DNA of 64,000 nucleotides from an uncultured Methanobrevibacter sp. GTDB lineage: Archaea; Methanobacteriota; Methanobacteria; Methanobacteriales; Methanobacteriaceae. The notes under the pieces were generated by a model that did no database searches, had not been told where the DNA came from, and saw only the letters and a list, made by a program, of their open reading frames with translations. This document shows positions 34,556-42,661 of the stretch, in pieces. The position numbers and the translations under genes were made by a program. Every line of letters starts with the position of its first letter. Position 1 is the first letter of the stretch. The DNA lies in NCBI RefSeq assembly GCF_934746965.1, contig NZ_CAKVFS010000008.1, positions 1-64,000 of the forward strand, in the 5' to 3' direction.

Positions 34556-35488
34556 TTATATCTCCTCTTTATATTTAAAGCATCTAACTTTCTTATCTTT
34601 TAAATTTACCAATGGTGGATTTTGATCTTGGCATTGAGTTAAATGTGAATCGCATCTATCATAATAAGGACAACCATTTTGAATTTCTTCAAGTGAAGGT
34701 TGGTGTCCTTTTGTTAATTTAAAACCATTTTGAGGTAATGAATCATATAATGCTTGAGTGTAAGGATGAAGTAAATTTTTACCTTCTTTAAAGTCTTTGG
34801 TATTTACTATTTCAATTACATAACCTGCATAAAATATACATATTTTATCTGCAATACTTAATGCAGCATATATATCATGAGTAATAAGTAAAACTCCAAC
34901 ATTATTTTTAGCTAATTCTTTTAAATGTTTTAAAGTTTCTTTCACTGATTTTTGATCTAATCCGGGTGTTGGTTCATCAGCTATAACTAATTTTGGATTT
35001 GAAAGAAGTGCTGTAGATATTAAAACTTTTCTAGCCATACCTCCAGATAATTGGAATGGGTACATATTGTCTACTTCTTTACTTAACCCATATTTTTCAA
35101 ATATTTCTCTTTGTTTAGCTATTTTTTCTGGAGTTTTATTTTTTCCAATAGCTTGATCAGCTATTTTCATTAATGGGTCTAAAAAATTAACTGATTGGGG
35201 GATTAATGATATTTCATTACCTCTTAATCTTTCTTTTGATTCCTGAGTTAATATTTCACTATCATATTTTATTTCTCCATTTAAATTAGCATTTTCGGGT
35301 AAAATACCTAATATTGCATGGGCAAGCAAACTTTTTCCTGATCCACTAGAACCTAATACTGCTAAAATTTCACCTTCATTTATATCTAAGCTTAAATCAT
35401 TGATAACTTTAAGGTTATTTTGATGTAATCCTTTAGTATATTGTGTAAATGAAATTGAGACATTTTTCACATTTAATAATTTATTCAT
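34556..35488 (-). CDS. ABC transporter ATPase, peptide/nickel type, first ATP-binding subunit
   Basis: 310 residues with Walker A GSSGSGKSL, signature QLSGGMARKVL, Walker B LVIADEPTPGLD, and the C-terminal oligopeptide-transporter domain with the Cys motif CPYYDRC...CQDQNPP...RCF (four Cys). Some members of this family bind an iron-sulfur cluster there. An AAAGGTG site six bases upstream of ATG 35488 sets the start. It lies 11 bases after the permease gene. Confidence 0.86.
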   Translation of the reverse strand: MNKLLNVKNVSISFTQYTKGLHQNNLKVINDLSLDINEGEILAVLGSSGSGKSLLAHAILGILPENANLNGEIKYDSEILTQESKERLRGNEISLIPQSVNFLDPLMKIADQAIGKNKTPEKIAKQREIFEKYGLSKEVDNMYPFQLSGGMARKVLISTALLSNPKLVIADEPTPGLDQKSVKETLKHLKELAKNNVGVLLITHDIYAALSIADKICIFYAGYVIEIVNTKDFKEGKNLLHPYTQALYDSLPQNGFKLTKGHQPSLEEIQNGCPYYDRCDSHLTQCQDQNPPLVNLKDKKVRCFKYKEEI

Positions 35489-35499
35489 AATTTTCACCT

Positions 35500-36336
35500 T
35501 TATTCATTTGCACTTGCAGGATTAATTAGCTTTTTAATGCTTTCTCCAGCTATATCAAAGAGTAATACTATTATTAATAAAGATAAACCAGGGAATAATG
35601 CTAACCACCAATTTCCAGTTGCAAGATATTTCATAGATTCAGATAAAATAATTCCTATTGCAGGTTCATGGGGTGATAAACCAAATCCAAGAAATGTAAC
35701 ACTAGCTTCATGCATAATGGCATGAGGGAATGTTAATATAGTTCCGACAATTATTTGACTTGTAATTAAAGGTAATATCTGTTTTCTAGCTATCCATAAT
35801 TTGGATTTTCCAAGATTTTTAGATAATTTTACATAATCTGAAGTCTGTATTTGTTTTATTTCAGCTTTAAGTACTCTTGTTAATGATGTCCAATGTGTTA
35901 ATGCAACAGCTATTGTAACACCAAATGCACCGCCACCTAGACAGATGGAAATAACTATAATTAATAAAATATGTGGAACAGATAAGACTAAATCTACAAT
36001 CCATGAAATAAAACTGTCTAAATATTTGTTGAAACTTGATAATAATCCTAAAGTGATTGCAATTATTGAACTTAATATTGATGCAATAGCTCCAATTTGA
36101 ATACTTAAACCTAATCCTTTTAGGGTACGTGTGAACATGTCTCTTCCCATCCAGTCAGTACCAAATAAATGTTCAAAAGATGGGGACTGATTTATTATTG
36201 AGAAATTTGTAGTGATATTTTTAGGGTCTATAAATAAACTACAAATTACAATGACAACTAACAAGAATACAGTTAATGAAATAGTTAACAATGTTTTTGT
36301 CCTTAAATTCATTGAAATTAGATTTTTATTTTTCAT
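35500..36336 (-). CDS. ABC transporter permease, DppC/NikC type
   Basis: 278 residues with an N-terminal helix, a LFGTDWMGRDMFTRTLKGLG segment typical of DppC/NikC, and five to six further helices. The EAA-type loop for ATPase contact is near ...LKAEIKQIQTSDYVKLSKNLGKSK. The ATG at 36336 has AAGGTG in front. The start overlaps the end of the DppB-type gene by 11 bases, so they are co-translated. Confidence 0.86.
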   Translation of the reverse strand: MKNKNLISMNLRTKTLLTISLTVFLLVVIVICSLFIDPKNITTNFSIINQSPSFEHLFGTDWMGRDMFTRTLKGLGLSIQIGAIASILSSIIAITLGLLSSFNKYLDSFISWIVDLVLSVPHILLIIVISICLGGGAFGVTIAVALTHWTSLTRVLKAEIKQIQTSDYVKLSKNLGKSKLWIARKQILPLITSQIIVGTILTFPHAIMHEASVTFLGFGLSPHEPAIGIILSESMKYLATGNWWLALFPGLSLLIIVLLFDIAGESIKKLINPASANE

Positions 36337-37321
36337 TTTCTGCACCTTCCTTAATTCTTGGATCTACAAACGTGTAAATTACATCAGCTATTAAATTACC
36401 AATATAAACAAATATTGTACTAAATAATATGATTCCTAATAATAATGGAACATCACTGTTTAATCCAGCACTTACTGCTGCCTGACCTATTCCGGGGTAT
36501 GTGAATACTTGTTCAACAAGAACTGCTCCTCCAAATAATTCACTAAAACTTAAAAATTGCAATGTAATAGCAGGTAATAGTATATTTCTAATACCATGTC
36601 TTCTTATTAAATCCCAACCATGTTCTCCTCTTGCTTTAGCAAATAAAAAGTAGTCACTATTCATTTCTTCAACTAATTTATCTCTAGTGTACATTGCAAT
36701 CTGAGCCACACCAATAATACTCAATGTTAATGTAGGTAAAATTAAACGATTTAACCATTCCCAAATGGTTACGTCTTGAGTTAAACTACCAATTGGAACT
36801 CCTAATCCTGAAGGGAACCATCCAAGTTGAGTACTAAATATCATAAGGATGATTAATGCAATCCAAAATGTTGGTGCAGATTGTAAAATATAACAATAAA
36901 CTTTTATTATTTTGTCTATCCATGTATCTTTCTTATATCCTGCAATAACTCCTAAAACGAATCCAAGTACTCCAGAAACTGCCCAAGAAGTAGCCATTAA
37001 AACTAATGATGCACTAAATTTTTCTTTAATAACATCAATAACTGGAACTCTATATATTAATGAGTTTCCTAAATCTCCATGAATAACATGATTTAACCAA
37101 TTTAACATTTTGGTGGTTATGGGTTCGTTTACACCCCAATATGCTTCAAGAGCAGAAATTTGTTCTGGGCTAACGATAATATTACTTATATAAGTTTTCA
37201 CAGGGTTTATTGGGGATAATTCAATTAACAATGAACTAAAAAGGATAATCACTATAATTAGAATAATAAATCTTATTAATTTATAACCTAAAAATCTAAG
37301 TATTTTTTCATATTTTTCCAT
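36326..37321 (-). CDS. ABC transporter permease, DppB/NikB type
   Basis: 331 residues with six helices. The N-terminal KLIRFIILIIVIILFSSLLIE and the loop near residue 80 (HVIHGDLGNSLIYRVPV) are typical of DppB/NikB. The EAA loop is TRDKLVEEMNSDYFLFAKARG. VEQVFTYPGIGQAAVSA near the end is also characteristic. It follows the binding-protein gene by about 40 bases. Confidence 0.86.
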   Translation of the reverse strand: MEKYEKILRFLGYKLIRFIILIIVIILFSSLLIELSPINPVKTYISNIIVSPEQISALEAYWGVNEPITTKMLNWLNHVIHGDLGNSLIYRVPVIDVIKEKFSASLVLMATSWAVSGVLGFVLGVIAGYKKDTWIDKIIKVYCYILQSAPTFWIALIILMIFSTQLGWFPSGLGVPIGSLTQDVTIWEWLNRLILPTLTLSIIGVAQIAMYTRDKLVEEMNSDYFLFAKARGEHGWDLIRRHGIRNILLPAITLQFLSFSELFGGAVLVEQVFTYPGIGQAAVSAGLNSDVPLLLGIILFSTIFVYIGNLIADVIYTFVDPRIKEGAENEK

Positions 37322-37362
37322 ATTATCAGTTACCTATAAAAAATAAAAAAGAAAAAGAAAGT

Positions 37363-38985
37363 CTATTTAGTGTTTATTGGTGATGTTCTTTTCCAATCAT
37401 AAATATTTCCAAAAATATCTCCACCATGTGGTTGTAATAGTGCAGTGTCATTGGATATATCTAAACTGTCATCAACGAAATATCCATATTTTATTTCACT
37501 AATCCATAACCAAGAGTTGTCTCCTTGAGGTGAAATACCGTTTGTTCCATCCCAAACTGCATTAGACCATTCACTGTAAGAATCTTCTCTTGATTGTTTA
37601 AGAGCATTATTGATGTGTTGGTCAACAGCACTATTATTTACATAAGCTGGATTGTTATTTCCAAGACCTGCTTGTGTGCTGTAATATTCTGACCATATTG
37701 TTGAAGGATCAGTACTACCAAAGCCCCAGACAATTGCTTGTGAATTTTTAACTTTATCCATTTCATCCCAGTTTGTTCCAGTTGCATTTATTTCAATTCC
37801 CATTTGTCTTGCTTGTTCTGAAACAGAAACTGCAATTGCTTGCCTTTCAGGAGCGTCAGATGAATAATATAATCCGAATGATGCTTTAACCCCGTTTTTT
37901 TCACGAATTCCATCACCATCATTATCTATCCAACCAGCATTGTCTAATGTTTTATTGGCTTTGGATATGTCTCCATCATTAATTTTTGTTTCATTATTGG
38001 ACCAAGGTAATTGATGAGCAATACCATCATAATTTGGATAGCCTAATCCATTTAATGCACCTTCACATAAATTAGATCTATTAATACCATAATTTAGGGC
38101 TTGTCTAATTGCAAGGTCTCCAGTTACATTATTACCAACTTTTCCACCATCAATATTTGTTTCACCAGTATCATTTGTGTTTGGTAATGAAATTCCTCTA
38201 ACATCAATACTATCCATTAAATACATTTCATATCCATCAATTTTTTCATTTGCATAAGCTAAAGGTACTGCACCAACATCTACTTCTTTATTTTTAACAG
38301 CATTAAGTGCTGCTTCATTTTGTGCAAAGAGAATTGTTAATTTTTTGAATTCTGGTTGAGTGCCATAATAATTATCGTTTCTTTCTAAAATTACTTGTTG
38401 ACCTTTGTCCCATTGTACAAATTTATATGGTCCAGATCCAATAGGATTATTTCCATATGTTTCATTGTTGTATGAATCAGAAGGTACAATTCCAATATAT
38501 GCTAATTTATCTAAGAATGTAGAATCTGATTTGTTTAAGTTAAATTGAACTGTTGTTGAATTTAATGCTTTTGCATTATTTAAATTACTTAAATCTAAAC
38601 TAGATCCACTTTTTTTAGCTTCATTGTAAGTAAATGCTACATCATCTGCATCTAATGTAGTATTATCTGTAAAGTTAACATCATCTCTTATTTGAACTGT
38701 GTAAGTTTTATAATCATCACTTATTGTGTAATTTGTAGCCAAATCATTTTCATAACTCATGTTTCTGTTCATTTTTAATAATGTACTTTGTATTAATGGT
38801 TCTGCATAATAATTCCAGCCTAAAATAGGGTCAAAACCCATGTCAGGTTCTCCTCCATGACTGTAAGCTGCAACTACTAATTCATTATCTGCACGTTCTG
38901 CATGTGATTGTCCGAAATAGACTGCACATCCTATAATTATTATAATAATTATAATACATATTCCAATAATATATTTCTTATTCAT
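37363..38985 (-). CDS. ABC transporter substrate-binding protein, family 5 (peptide/nickel)
   Basis: 540 residues. A membrane anchor (YIIGICIIIIIIIIGCAVYF) precedes a family-5 solute-binding domain: LIQSTLLKMN..., the DNVNFTDNT-like early block (RDDVNFTDNTTLDADDVAFTYN) and NPIGSGPYKFVQWDKGQ. The C-terminal lobe ends GGDIFGNIYDWKR. The helix keeps the protein at the outer face of the membrane. I prefer the ATG at 38985, 5 bases after AAGTGA; an in-frame GTG at 38994 is the alternative. First gene of the importer operon, with repeats and a palindrome upstream. Confidence 0.87.
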   Translation of the reverse strand: MNKKYIIGICIIIIIIIIGCAVYFGQSHAERADNELVVAAYSHGGEPDMGFDPILGWNYYAEPLIQSTLLKMNRNMSYENDLATNYTISDDYKTYTVQIRDDVNFTDNTTLDADDVAFTYNEAKKSGSSLDLSNLNNAKALNSTTVQFNLNKSDSTFLDKLAYIGIVPSDSYNNETYGNNPIGSGPYKFVQWDKGQQVILERNDNYYGTQPEFKKLTILFAQNEAALNAVKNKEVDVGAVPLAYANEKIDGYEMYLMDSIDVRGISLPNTNDTGETNIDGGKVGNNVTGDLAIRQALNYGINRSNLCEGALNGLGYPNYDGIAHQLPWSNNETKINDGDISKANKTLDNAGWIDNDGDGIREKNGVKASFGLYYSSDAPERQAIAVSVSEQARQMGIEINATGTNWDEMDKVKNSQAIVWGFGSTDPSTIWSEYYSTQAGLGNNNPAYVNNSAVDQHINNALKQSREDSYSEWSNAVWDGTNGISPQGDNSWLWISEIKYGYFVDDSLDISNDTALLQPHGGDIFGNIYDWKRTSPINTK

Positions 38986-39111
38986 TGCATTCACTTTATT
39001 CTATTTTTTAAAATGTTGTTGATTATGTAATAATAATCTATTAAATTTTATTATTCTAAGTTTTATATAAATATTACTAAAAAAAGTATTATTAAAAGCC
39101 TTAATTTAATC

Positions 39112-39137
39112 AAAAAAGTAATAATTATTACTTTTTT
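39112..39137. promoter_or_regulatory. Perfect 26-base palindrome
   Basis: AAAAAAGTAATAA (39112-39124) is followed directly by its exact complement TTATTACTTTTTT (39125-39137). It lies between the binding-protein gene of the ABC importer and the DUF3795-like gene, both on the minus strand. It could be an operator for the importer or, with its T-run, a terminator hairpin of the DUF3795-like transcript. Confidence 0.6.
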
Positions 39138-39217
39138 GGCATTTGTTTAAATATGGAGTATTATAAATTAGTATTACTTTTTTTTAACTTCTTTAAATAG
39201 GGAGTATTAATTAAATT
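39126..39217. repeat. Two imperfect 46-base tandem repeats
   Basis: Unit one (39126-39171) and unit two (39172-39217) both begin TATTACTTTTTT and both contain TTTAAATA followed by GGAGTATTA. About 33 of 46 positions agree. The second unit runs into the 3' end of the DUF3795-like gene. AGTATTA occurs at 39085, 39157, 39170 and 39203. The repeated TTTAAATA (TATTTAAA on the minus strand) could be duplicated promoter elements. Confidence 0.55.
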
Positions 39218-39609
39218 GAGTAATTACATTCGCTACATTTTTTAGTTTGAAATTTAATGATTCCACCACATTGTGGACAAACCCATTTTTCATAATCTTC
39301 TTCCATTATTTTTCCAATACCCATATTTTTTATTCTTCTAGCACTATTTAATGTATTTAAATCATGTCTTTTCATGTATTTTTTCCCATGCTTTTTCATT
39401 TGAGGGCATGGAAATTCGCTACATCTACCACAATAACTAAAATTTTTTGTATCAAAGCATGTTTTAATTTTACATTTTAGACTAGCTTTAGTTTTTCCAT
39501 CATTACCTATTAAACATCCAACACATGGATTTTGATATCTTTCACAACTAATACAATTTATTCCACATGGTGCAAGCAGTTTTGGATTTAATTTTTCAGG
39601 CATTTTCAT
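39211..39609 (-). CDS. Cys-rich DUF3795-like protein
   Basis: A 132-residue protein beginning with the DUF3795 pattern PKLLAPCGINCISCERYQNPCVGCLI, then CKIKTCFDTKNFSYCGRCSEFPCPQM. It ends with a zinc-ribbon-like pair (CPQCGG...CSECNY). Twelve or more Cys suggest metal or cluster binding; the function is unknown. A GAGG site favours the ATG at 39609 over the one at 39618, which sits directly on it. The 3' end overlaps the tandem repeat. Confidence 0.75.
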   Translation of the reverse strand: MKMPEKLNPKLLAPCGINCISCERYQNPCVGCLIGNDGKTKASLKCKIKTCFDTKNFSYCGRCSEFPCPQMKKHGKKYMKRHDLNTLNSARRIKNMGIGKIMEEDYEKWVCPQCGGIIKFQTKKCSECNYSI

Positions 39610-39693
39610 ACTTTTCATCCTCGTTAATATTATATGGGATTGATTATAAATAATTCTTTAATTCTAATTTTCTTTTTATAAAGTTCCCAATAA

Positions 39694-39706
39694 CTATATA
39701 AATAAA
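39694..39706 (+). promoter_or_regulatory. TATA box of the L15e gene
   Basis: CTATATAAATAAA stands about 120 bases before the rpl15e start. Transcription would begin near 39725 and leave a leader of about 90 bases, unusually long for this genome. Confidence 0.55.
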
Positions 39707-39724
39707 TAAAACAAATATTGTATT

Positions 39725-39815
39725 ATCGTTATTTTATTGACGATTACATAACTTTTTTAGAGACATTGTCTCATGGATGTGGCTTTTTTAAGAAAGCTGA
39801 ACAAAAGGTGTTATT
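39725..39815 (+). promoter_or_regulatory. Structured 5' leader of the L15e gene
   Basis: GAGAC (39760-39764) pairs with GTCTC (39768-39772) over a three-base loop. GGCTTT (39781-39786) pairs with AAAGCT (39793-39798) with one G-U pair. The AAAGGTG ribosome site follows at once. Such a leader may carry autoregulation by a ribosomal protein; this is inferred from structure and position only. Confidence 0.4.
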
Positions 39816-40370
39816 ATGTATAAATATATTAGAGATGCATGGAAAAACCCAGATGAATCCTATGTAAGGGAATTAATGTGGGAAAGAGCTCCTAAATGGA
39901 GAAGAGAATCAGCAGTTCAAAGAATTGAAAGACCTACTAGAATTGATAGAGCTAGAAGTTTAGGTTACAGAGCTAAAAAAGGTTTCGTTGTAGTAAGAAC
40001 TAGAGTAAGACGTGGTGGAAGAAGGAAATCTCGTTTTATAGGTGGACGTAAACCTAAAAGAATGGGTGTAAATAAAATTACTCAAGCTAAATCTATTCAA
40101 AGGATTGCTGAAGAACGTGTAGCTAAAAAATACCCTAATTTAGAAGTATTAAACTCTTACTGGGTATGGGCTGACGGTAAATATAAATATTATGAAGTTA
40201 TTTTAGTGGATCCACAAAGTCCTTCTATCGTTAACGATAAAAAAATTAATTGGATTTGCTCCAAAAAACACACTAACAGAGCTCTTAGAGGTTTGACTAG
40301 TGCTGGAACTAAAGGACGTGGATTAACTTCTAAAGGAAAAGGTAGTGAACAAGCAAGAAGAAGGAAATAA
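39816..40370 (+). CDS. rpl15e: Ribosomal protein L15e
   Basis: A large-subunit protein shared by archaea and eukaryotes, 184 residues. MYKYIRDAWKNPDE at the N-terminus, RVRRGGRRKSRFIGGRKPKRMG in the middle, the LEVLNSYWVWADGKYKYYEVILVDP block and a basic Gly-Lys tail ending RRRK are diagnostic. AAAGGTG precedes the ATG by 6 bases. The RNA-binding protein gene follows 34 bases later. Confidence 0.95.
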   Translation: MYKYIRDAWKNPDESYVRELMWERAPKWRRESAVQRIERPTRIDRARSLGYRAKKGFVVVRTRVRRGGRRKSRFIGGRKPKRMGVNKITQAKSIQRIAEERVAKKYPNLEVLNSYWVWADGKYKYYEVILVDPQSPSIVNDKKINWICSKKHTNRALRGLTSAGTKGRGLTSKGKGSEQARRRK

Positions 40371-40404
40371 ATTTTTCCTTTTTCTAAATACCTTTTTTGA
40401 TAAA

Positions 40405-40830
40405 ATGATACATAATATTCGATTCCGAGAGTTTGTTTATGAAGGTGAAAACCTCGATGAATTAACTCAAGCTATTTACAATATACTTCCTGATGCTGAA
40501 ATTGAAATTGAAGAAGCAGAAGGATTAATGGAAGATAAAATTATTATATTGTCTGGTGTTGTAGACAAAAAAAGACAGACAAAAGCTTTTTTTAATTTAC
40601 TTTTACAATTAGATCAAAATCAACTTGACAAATTAAATAATGATTTGGAACGTAAAGTTGATGATAAAGGAAATCTATTTTTACGATTATCTAAAGAAGA
40701 TGCAATTAATGAAGAAATAAAAATTGTTGATTCTGGAGATTCAATTCATCTTAAAGTTAAAATAGCAGCATATCCTGCTAAAAAAGAAATAGCTATTAAT
40801 AAAGTTCGTGAAGCTATTGAAAATAATTAA
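40405..40830 (+). CDS. RNA-binding protein, COG1325 (predicted exosome-associated)
   Basis: 141 residues starting MIHNIRFREFVYEGENLDEL. The sequence and its place after L15e match the archaeal family annotated as RNA-binding/exosome subunit (COG1325, DUF54). FRLSKEDA-like LFLRLSKEDAINEEIKI and the final HLKVKIAAYPAKKEIAINKVREAI are the conserved blocks. The frame extends upstream into L15e, but the ATG at 40405 avoids that overlap. Function is not experimentally settled. Confidence 0.8.
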   Translation: MIHNIRFREFVYEGENLDELTQAIYNILPDAEIEIEEAEGLMEDKIIILSGVVDKKRQTKAFFNLLLQLDQNQLDKLNNDLERKVDDKGNLFLRLSKEDAINEEIKIVDSGDSIHLKVKIAAYPAKKEIAINKVREAIENN

Positions 40831-40889
40831 TTACTTTTATATAGAACTTATTTTTATATTATAATCAATCAAATTAGGTGAGTGGTTAT

Positions 40890-41213
40890 ATGAAAAATGA
40901 AGTTTTCTATGGGAAAGGAATTAAAGAGCTTGAAAATGAATATCCTGATCTTTATGGCCTTGCTAAGGACATGAATGAAATACTTTATGAGGGATATTCT
41001 CTTGATTATAAAACTCAAAAATTAATAGCTATTGGAATTGCAGCTTCAAGATCTGATTCTAAAGCTACTAAAAAACAAATAGAAAGTGGTATTGGTGAAT
41101 TGGGAATTAATAAAGAAGAAATAATGGATGTTTTTAAGATAGTTCTTTTAACTTCAGGAATGCCTGCATTTAGTAAAGCTGTTCAAACTTTAAACAGCGT
41201 TACAAAAATGTAA
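40890..41213 (+). CDS. Carboxymuconolactone-decarboxylase/AhpD-like protein without catalytic cysteines
   Basis: A 107-residue all-helical protein of the CMD/AhpD superfamily (GKGIKELENEYPDLYGLAKDMNEILY..., then LDYKTQKLIAIGIAASR, ending ...MPAFSKAVQTL). Where AhpD-type members have Cys-x2-Cys, this one reads ASRSDSKATKK with no Cys at all, so thiol chemistry is excluded. The GGTGA site sits 8 bases before ATG 40890. An upstream GTG at 40878 is part of that site. Confidence 0.75.
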   Translation: MKNEVFYGKGIKELENEYPDLYGLAKDMNEILYEGYSLDYKTQKLIAIGIAASRSDSKATKKQIESGIGELGINKEEIMDVFKIVLLTSGMPAFSKAVQTLNSVTKM

Positions 41214-41227
41214 TATTTCTTCTTTTT

Positions 41228-42058
41228 TTATTTTTTAAGATTTACTCTTTCAGGAGCACTATAAAGATTAAATCTATTTTCTCTAACAAAACCAATCATA
41301 GTTATATTGCCTTTTTTAGCTATTTCATACCCTGAATGTGCAGGTGCAGCGTTTGAAATAATGATAGGTATTCCTACTCTTATTACTTTTATAATCATAT
41401 CTGCAGGCATCCTTCCACTATATGTGGTATAAGATTGTGTTAAATCATAGCCTAATTTAAATGCAGCTCCAATAACTTTATCTACAGCTACATGTCTACT
41501 AACATCTTCTCGTATGATTGTTTTATTGTTATAAATTAATTGGGCTACATGAACACCTCCAGTTTTTTCCCAAATTTTAGCGTTTTTTGTTAAATTTCGC
41601 ATGTCTTTTATAATTTGTGTAGCATTGATTTTTAAAGTGGAATTATTAGGAGTTATTGTTTTTAATTGTGATCTTATTCCTCCAGCATTGTCTGAATTTA
41701 CTCCCTGATATTCTAGTAGTCTACAGACACATGCATGTTCACAATTTCCTTTTTTCCTTTGAATTATTTCGTCCTGTTCAAAATCTTCCTCAGGTGTATG
41801 ATTTAGATGGGTTTTAATTAATATATTAGTTTTACTTATTTTAATTTCTTTTAGGTCTTCTTTTGCTTTTATTAATCCTTCTCCAAGACAATATCCAATT
41901 GCAAAGTCCTCTAAATTTTTTGGATAAACTGAAAATTTTCTTGGAGGTAAATAATCTATAAATAAATAAGCATATTTGTCTTCAACAGTTTGTTCTTCGT
42001 TTTTTTCGTATTTTTTGTTTTTCCATTTGATTACAGGTATTGTTTTGATAAATTCCAT
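41228..42058 (-). CDS. fdhD: Formate dehydrogenase accessory sulfurtransferase FdhD
   Basis: FdhD passes sulfur to the bis-MGD cofactor of formate dehydrogenase. The 276-residue protein has the cofactor/sulfur loop GNCEHACVCRLLEYQG (Cys106, Cys110, Cys112), GGVHVAQL in the centre, and EDVSRHVAVDKVIGAAFKLGYDL, IIKVIRVGIPIIISNAAP and the FVRENRFNLYS end. It implies a molybdenum/tungsten formate dehydrogenase elsewhere in the genome, fitting formate use in gut methanogens. It is divergent from nfeD, with an inverted repeat between them. Confidence 0.9.
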   Translation of the reverse strand: MEFIKTIPVIKWKNKKYEKNEEQTVEDKYAYLFIDYLPPRKFSVYPKNLEDFAIGYCLGEGLIKAKEDLKEIKISKTNILIKTHLNHTPEEDFEQDEIIQRKKGNCEHACVCRLLEYQGVNSDNAGGIRSQLKTITPNNSTLKINATQIIKDMRNLTKNAKIWEKTGGVHVAQLIYNNKTIIREDVSRHVAVDKVIGAAFKLGYDLTQSYTTYSGRMPADMIIKVIRVGIPIIISNAAPAHSGYEIAKKGNITMIGFVRENRFNLYSAPERVNLKK

Positions 42059-42115
42059 ATTATTGCCTTCTTGCTTTTATTATTAACAATTGTTATATTT
42101 TAAGTTATCTATTTA

Positions 42116-42143
42116 ATCATTATTTCTCTGTTGAGATAATGAT
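42116..42143. promoter_or_regulatory. Inverted repeat between fdhD and the NfeD gene
   Basis: ATCATTAT (42116-42123) and ATAATGAT (42136-42143) are perfect arms, and CTC (42126-42128) with GAG (42133-42135) extend the stem after a two-base bulge. It lies 58 bases upstream of fdhD and 95 bases upstream of the NfeD gene. It may be an operator. The shape ATC...GAT loosely recalls ModE sites, but I would not assign a regulator. Confidence 0.45.
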
Positions 42144-42237
42144 GTGTTTAAACGGTAATATTAAGTATGATAAATTATAAATAAAATTATATTATAACTA
42201 AAACAATTATTTATAAAAAATTAAAAGAAAGATTCAT

Positions 42238-42651
42238 ATGGATATTTATATTTGGGTAGCTTTAATGGTTATCTTTTTTATAATGGAATTAGTTACAACT
42301 AGCTTTTTTTTAGTCTGGTTTGGTGTAGGTTCAATTGTAGCGATTATACTAAATTATTTAGGATTTGATCAGTATATTCAATTTATTGGATTTGCATTAT
42401 CTTCTTTTATTTTAATTATATGTACTAGAAAATTTGCTAAAAAAATAACTAAAAATCCAACTAAAGAAGCAACTCCTGAAAGGCTTATTGGAAAAAGGGG
42501 TGTTGTTTTGAATAAAATAAAAGATAATATTGTAATTAAAGTGATGGGTGAAGAATGGTCTGCTTATAGTGAAGACATTTTGAACATTGGTGAAAATGTT
42601 GAAGTTGTTGGAATTGATAGTATTAAGTTAATCGTTAAAAAAATAGATTAA
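42238..42651 (+). CDS. NfeD-family membrane protein
   Basis: 137 residues: two to three N-terminal helices (IYIWVALMVIFFIMELVTTSFFLVWFGVGSIVAIIL...), then a soluble OB-fold NfeD domain (GKRGVVLNKI...GEEWSAYSE...GENVEVVGIDSIKLIVKK). NfeD proteins pair with SPFH/stomatin proteins, as here, in membrane-domain organisation and protein quality control. A TTTATAAAAAAT element about 30 bases upstream suggests a very short leader. Confidence 0.87.
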   Translation: MDIYIWVALMVIFFIMELVTTSFFLVWFGVGSIVAIILNYLGFDQYIQFIGFALSSFILIICTRKFAKKITKNPTKEATPERLIGKRGVVLNKIKDNIVIKVMGEEWSAYSEDILNIGENVEVVGIDSIKLIVKKID

Positions 42652-42661
42652 GGAGGATAAT

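Noticed and set aside
40345..40404. Upstream start of the COG1325 gene overlapping L15e
   Set aside because: The extra residues come from the L15e tail region in another frame and a T-rich spacer; the ATG at 40405 gives the expected N-terminus.
42116..42143. Assignment of the fdhD-side repeat as a ModE site
   Set aside because: Only the outer ATC/GAT bases resemble ModE sites; the core differs, so it is reported only as an unassigned repeat.
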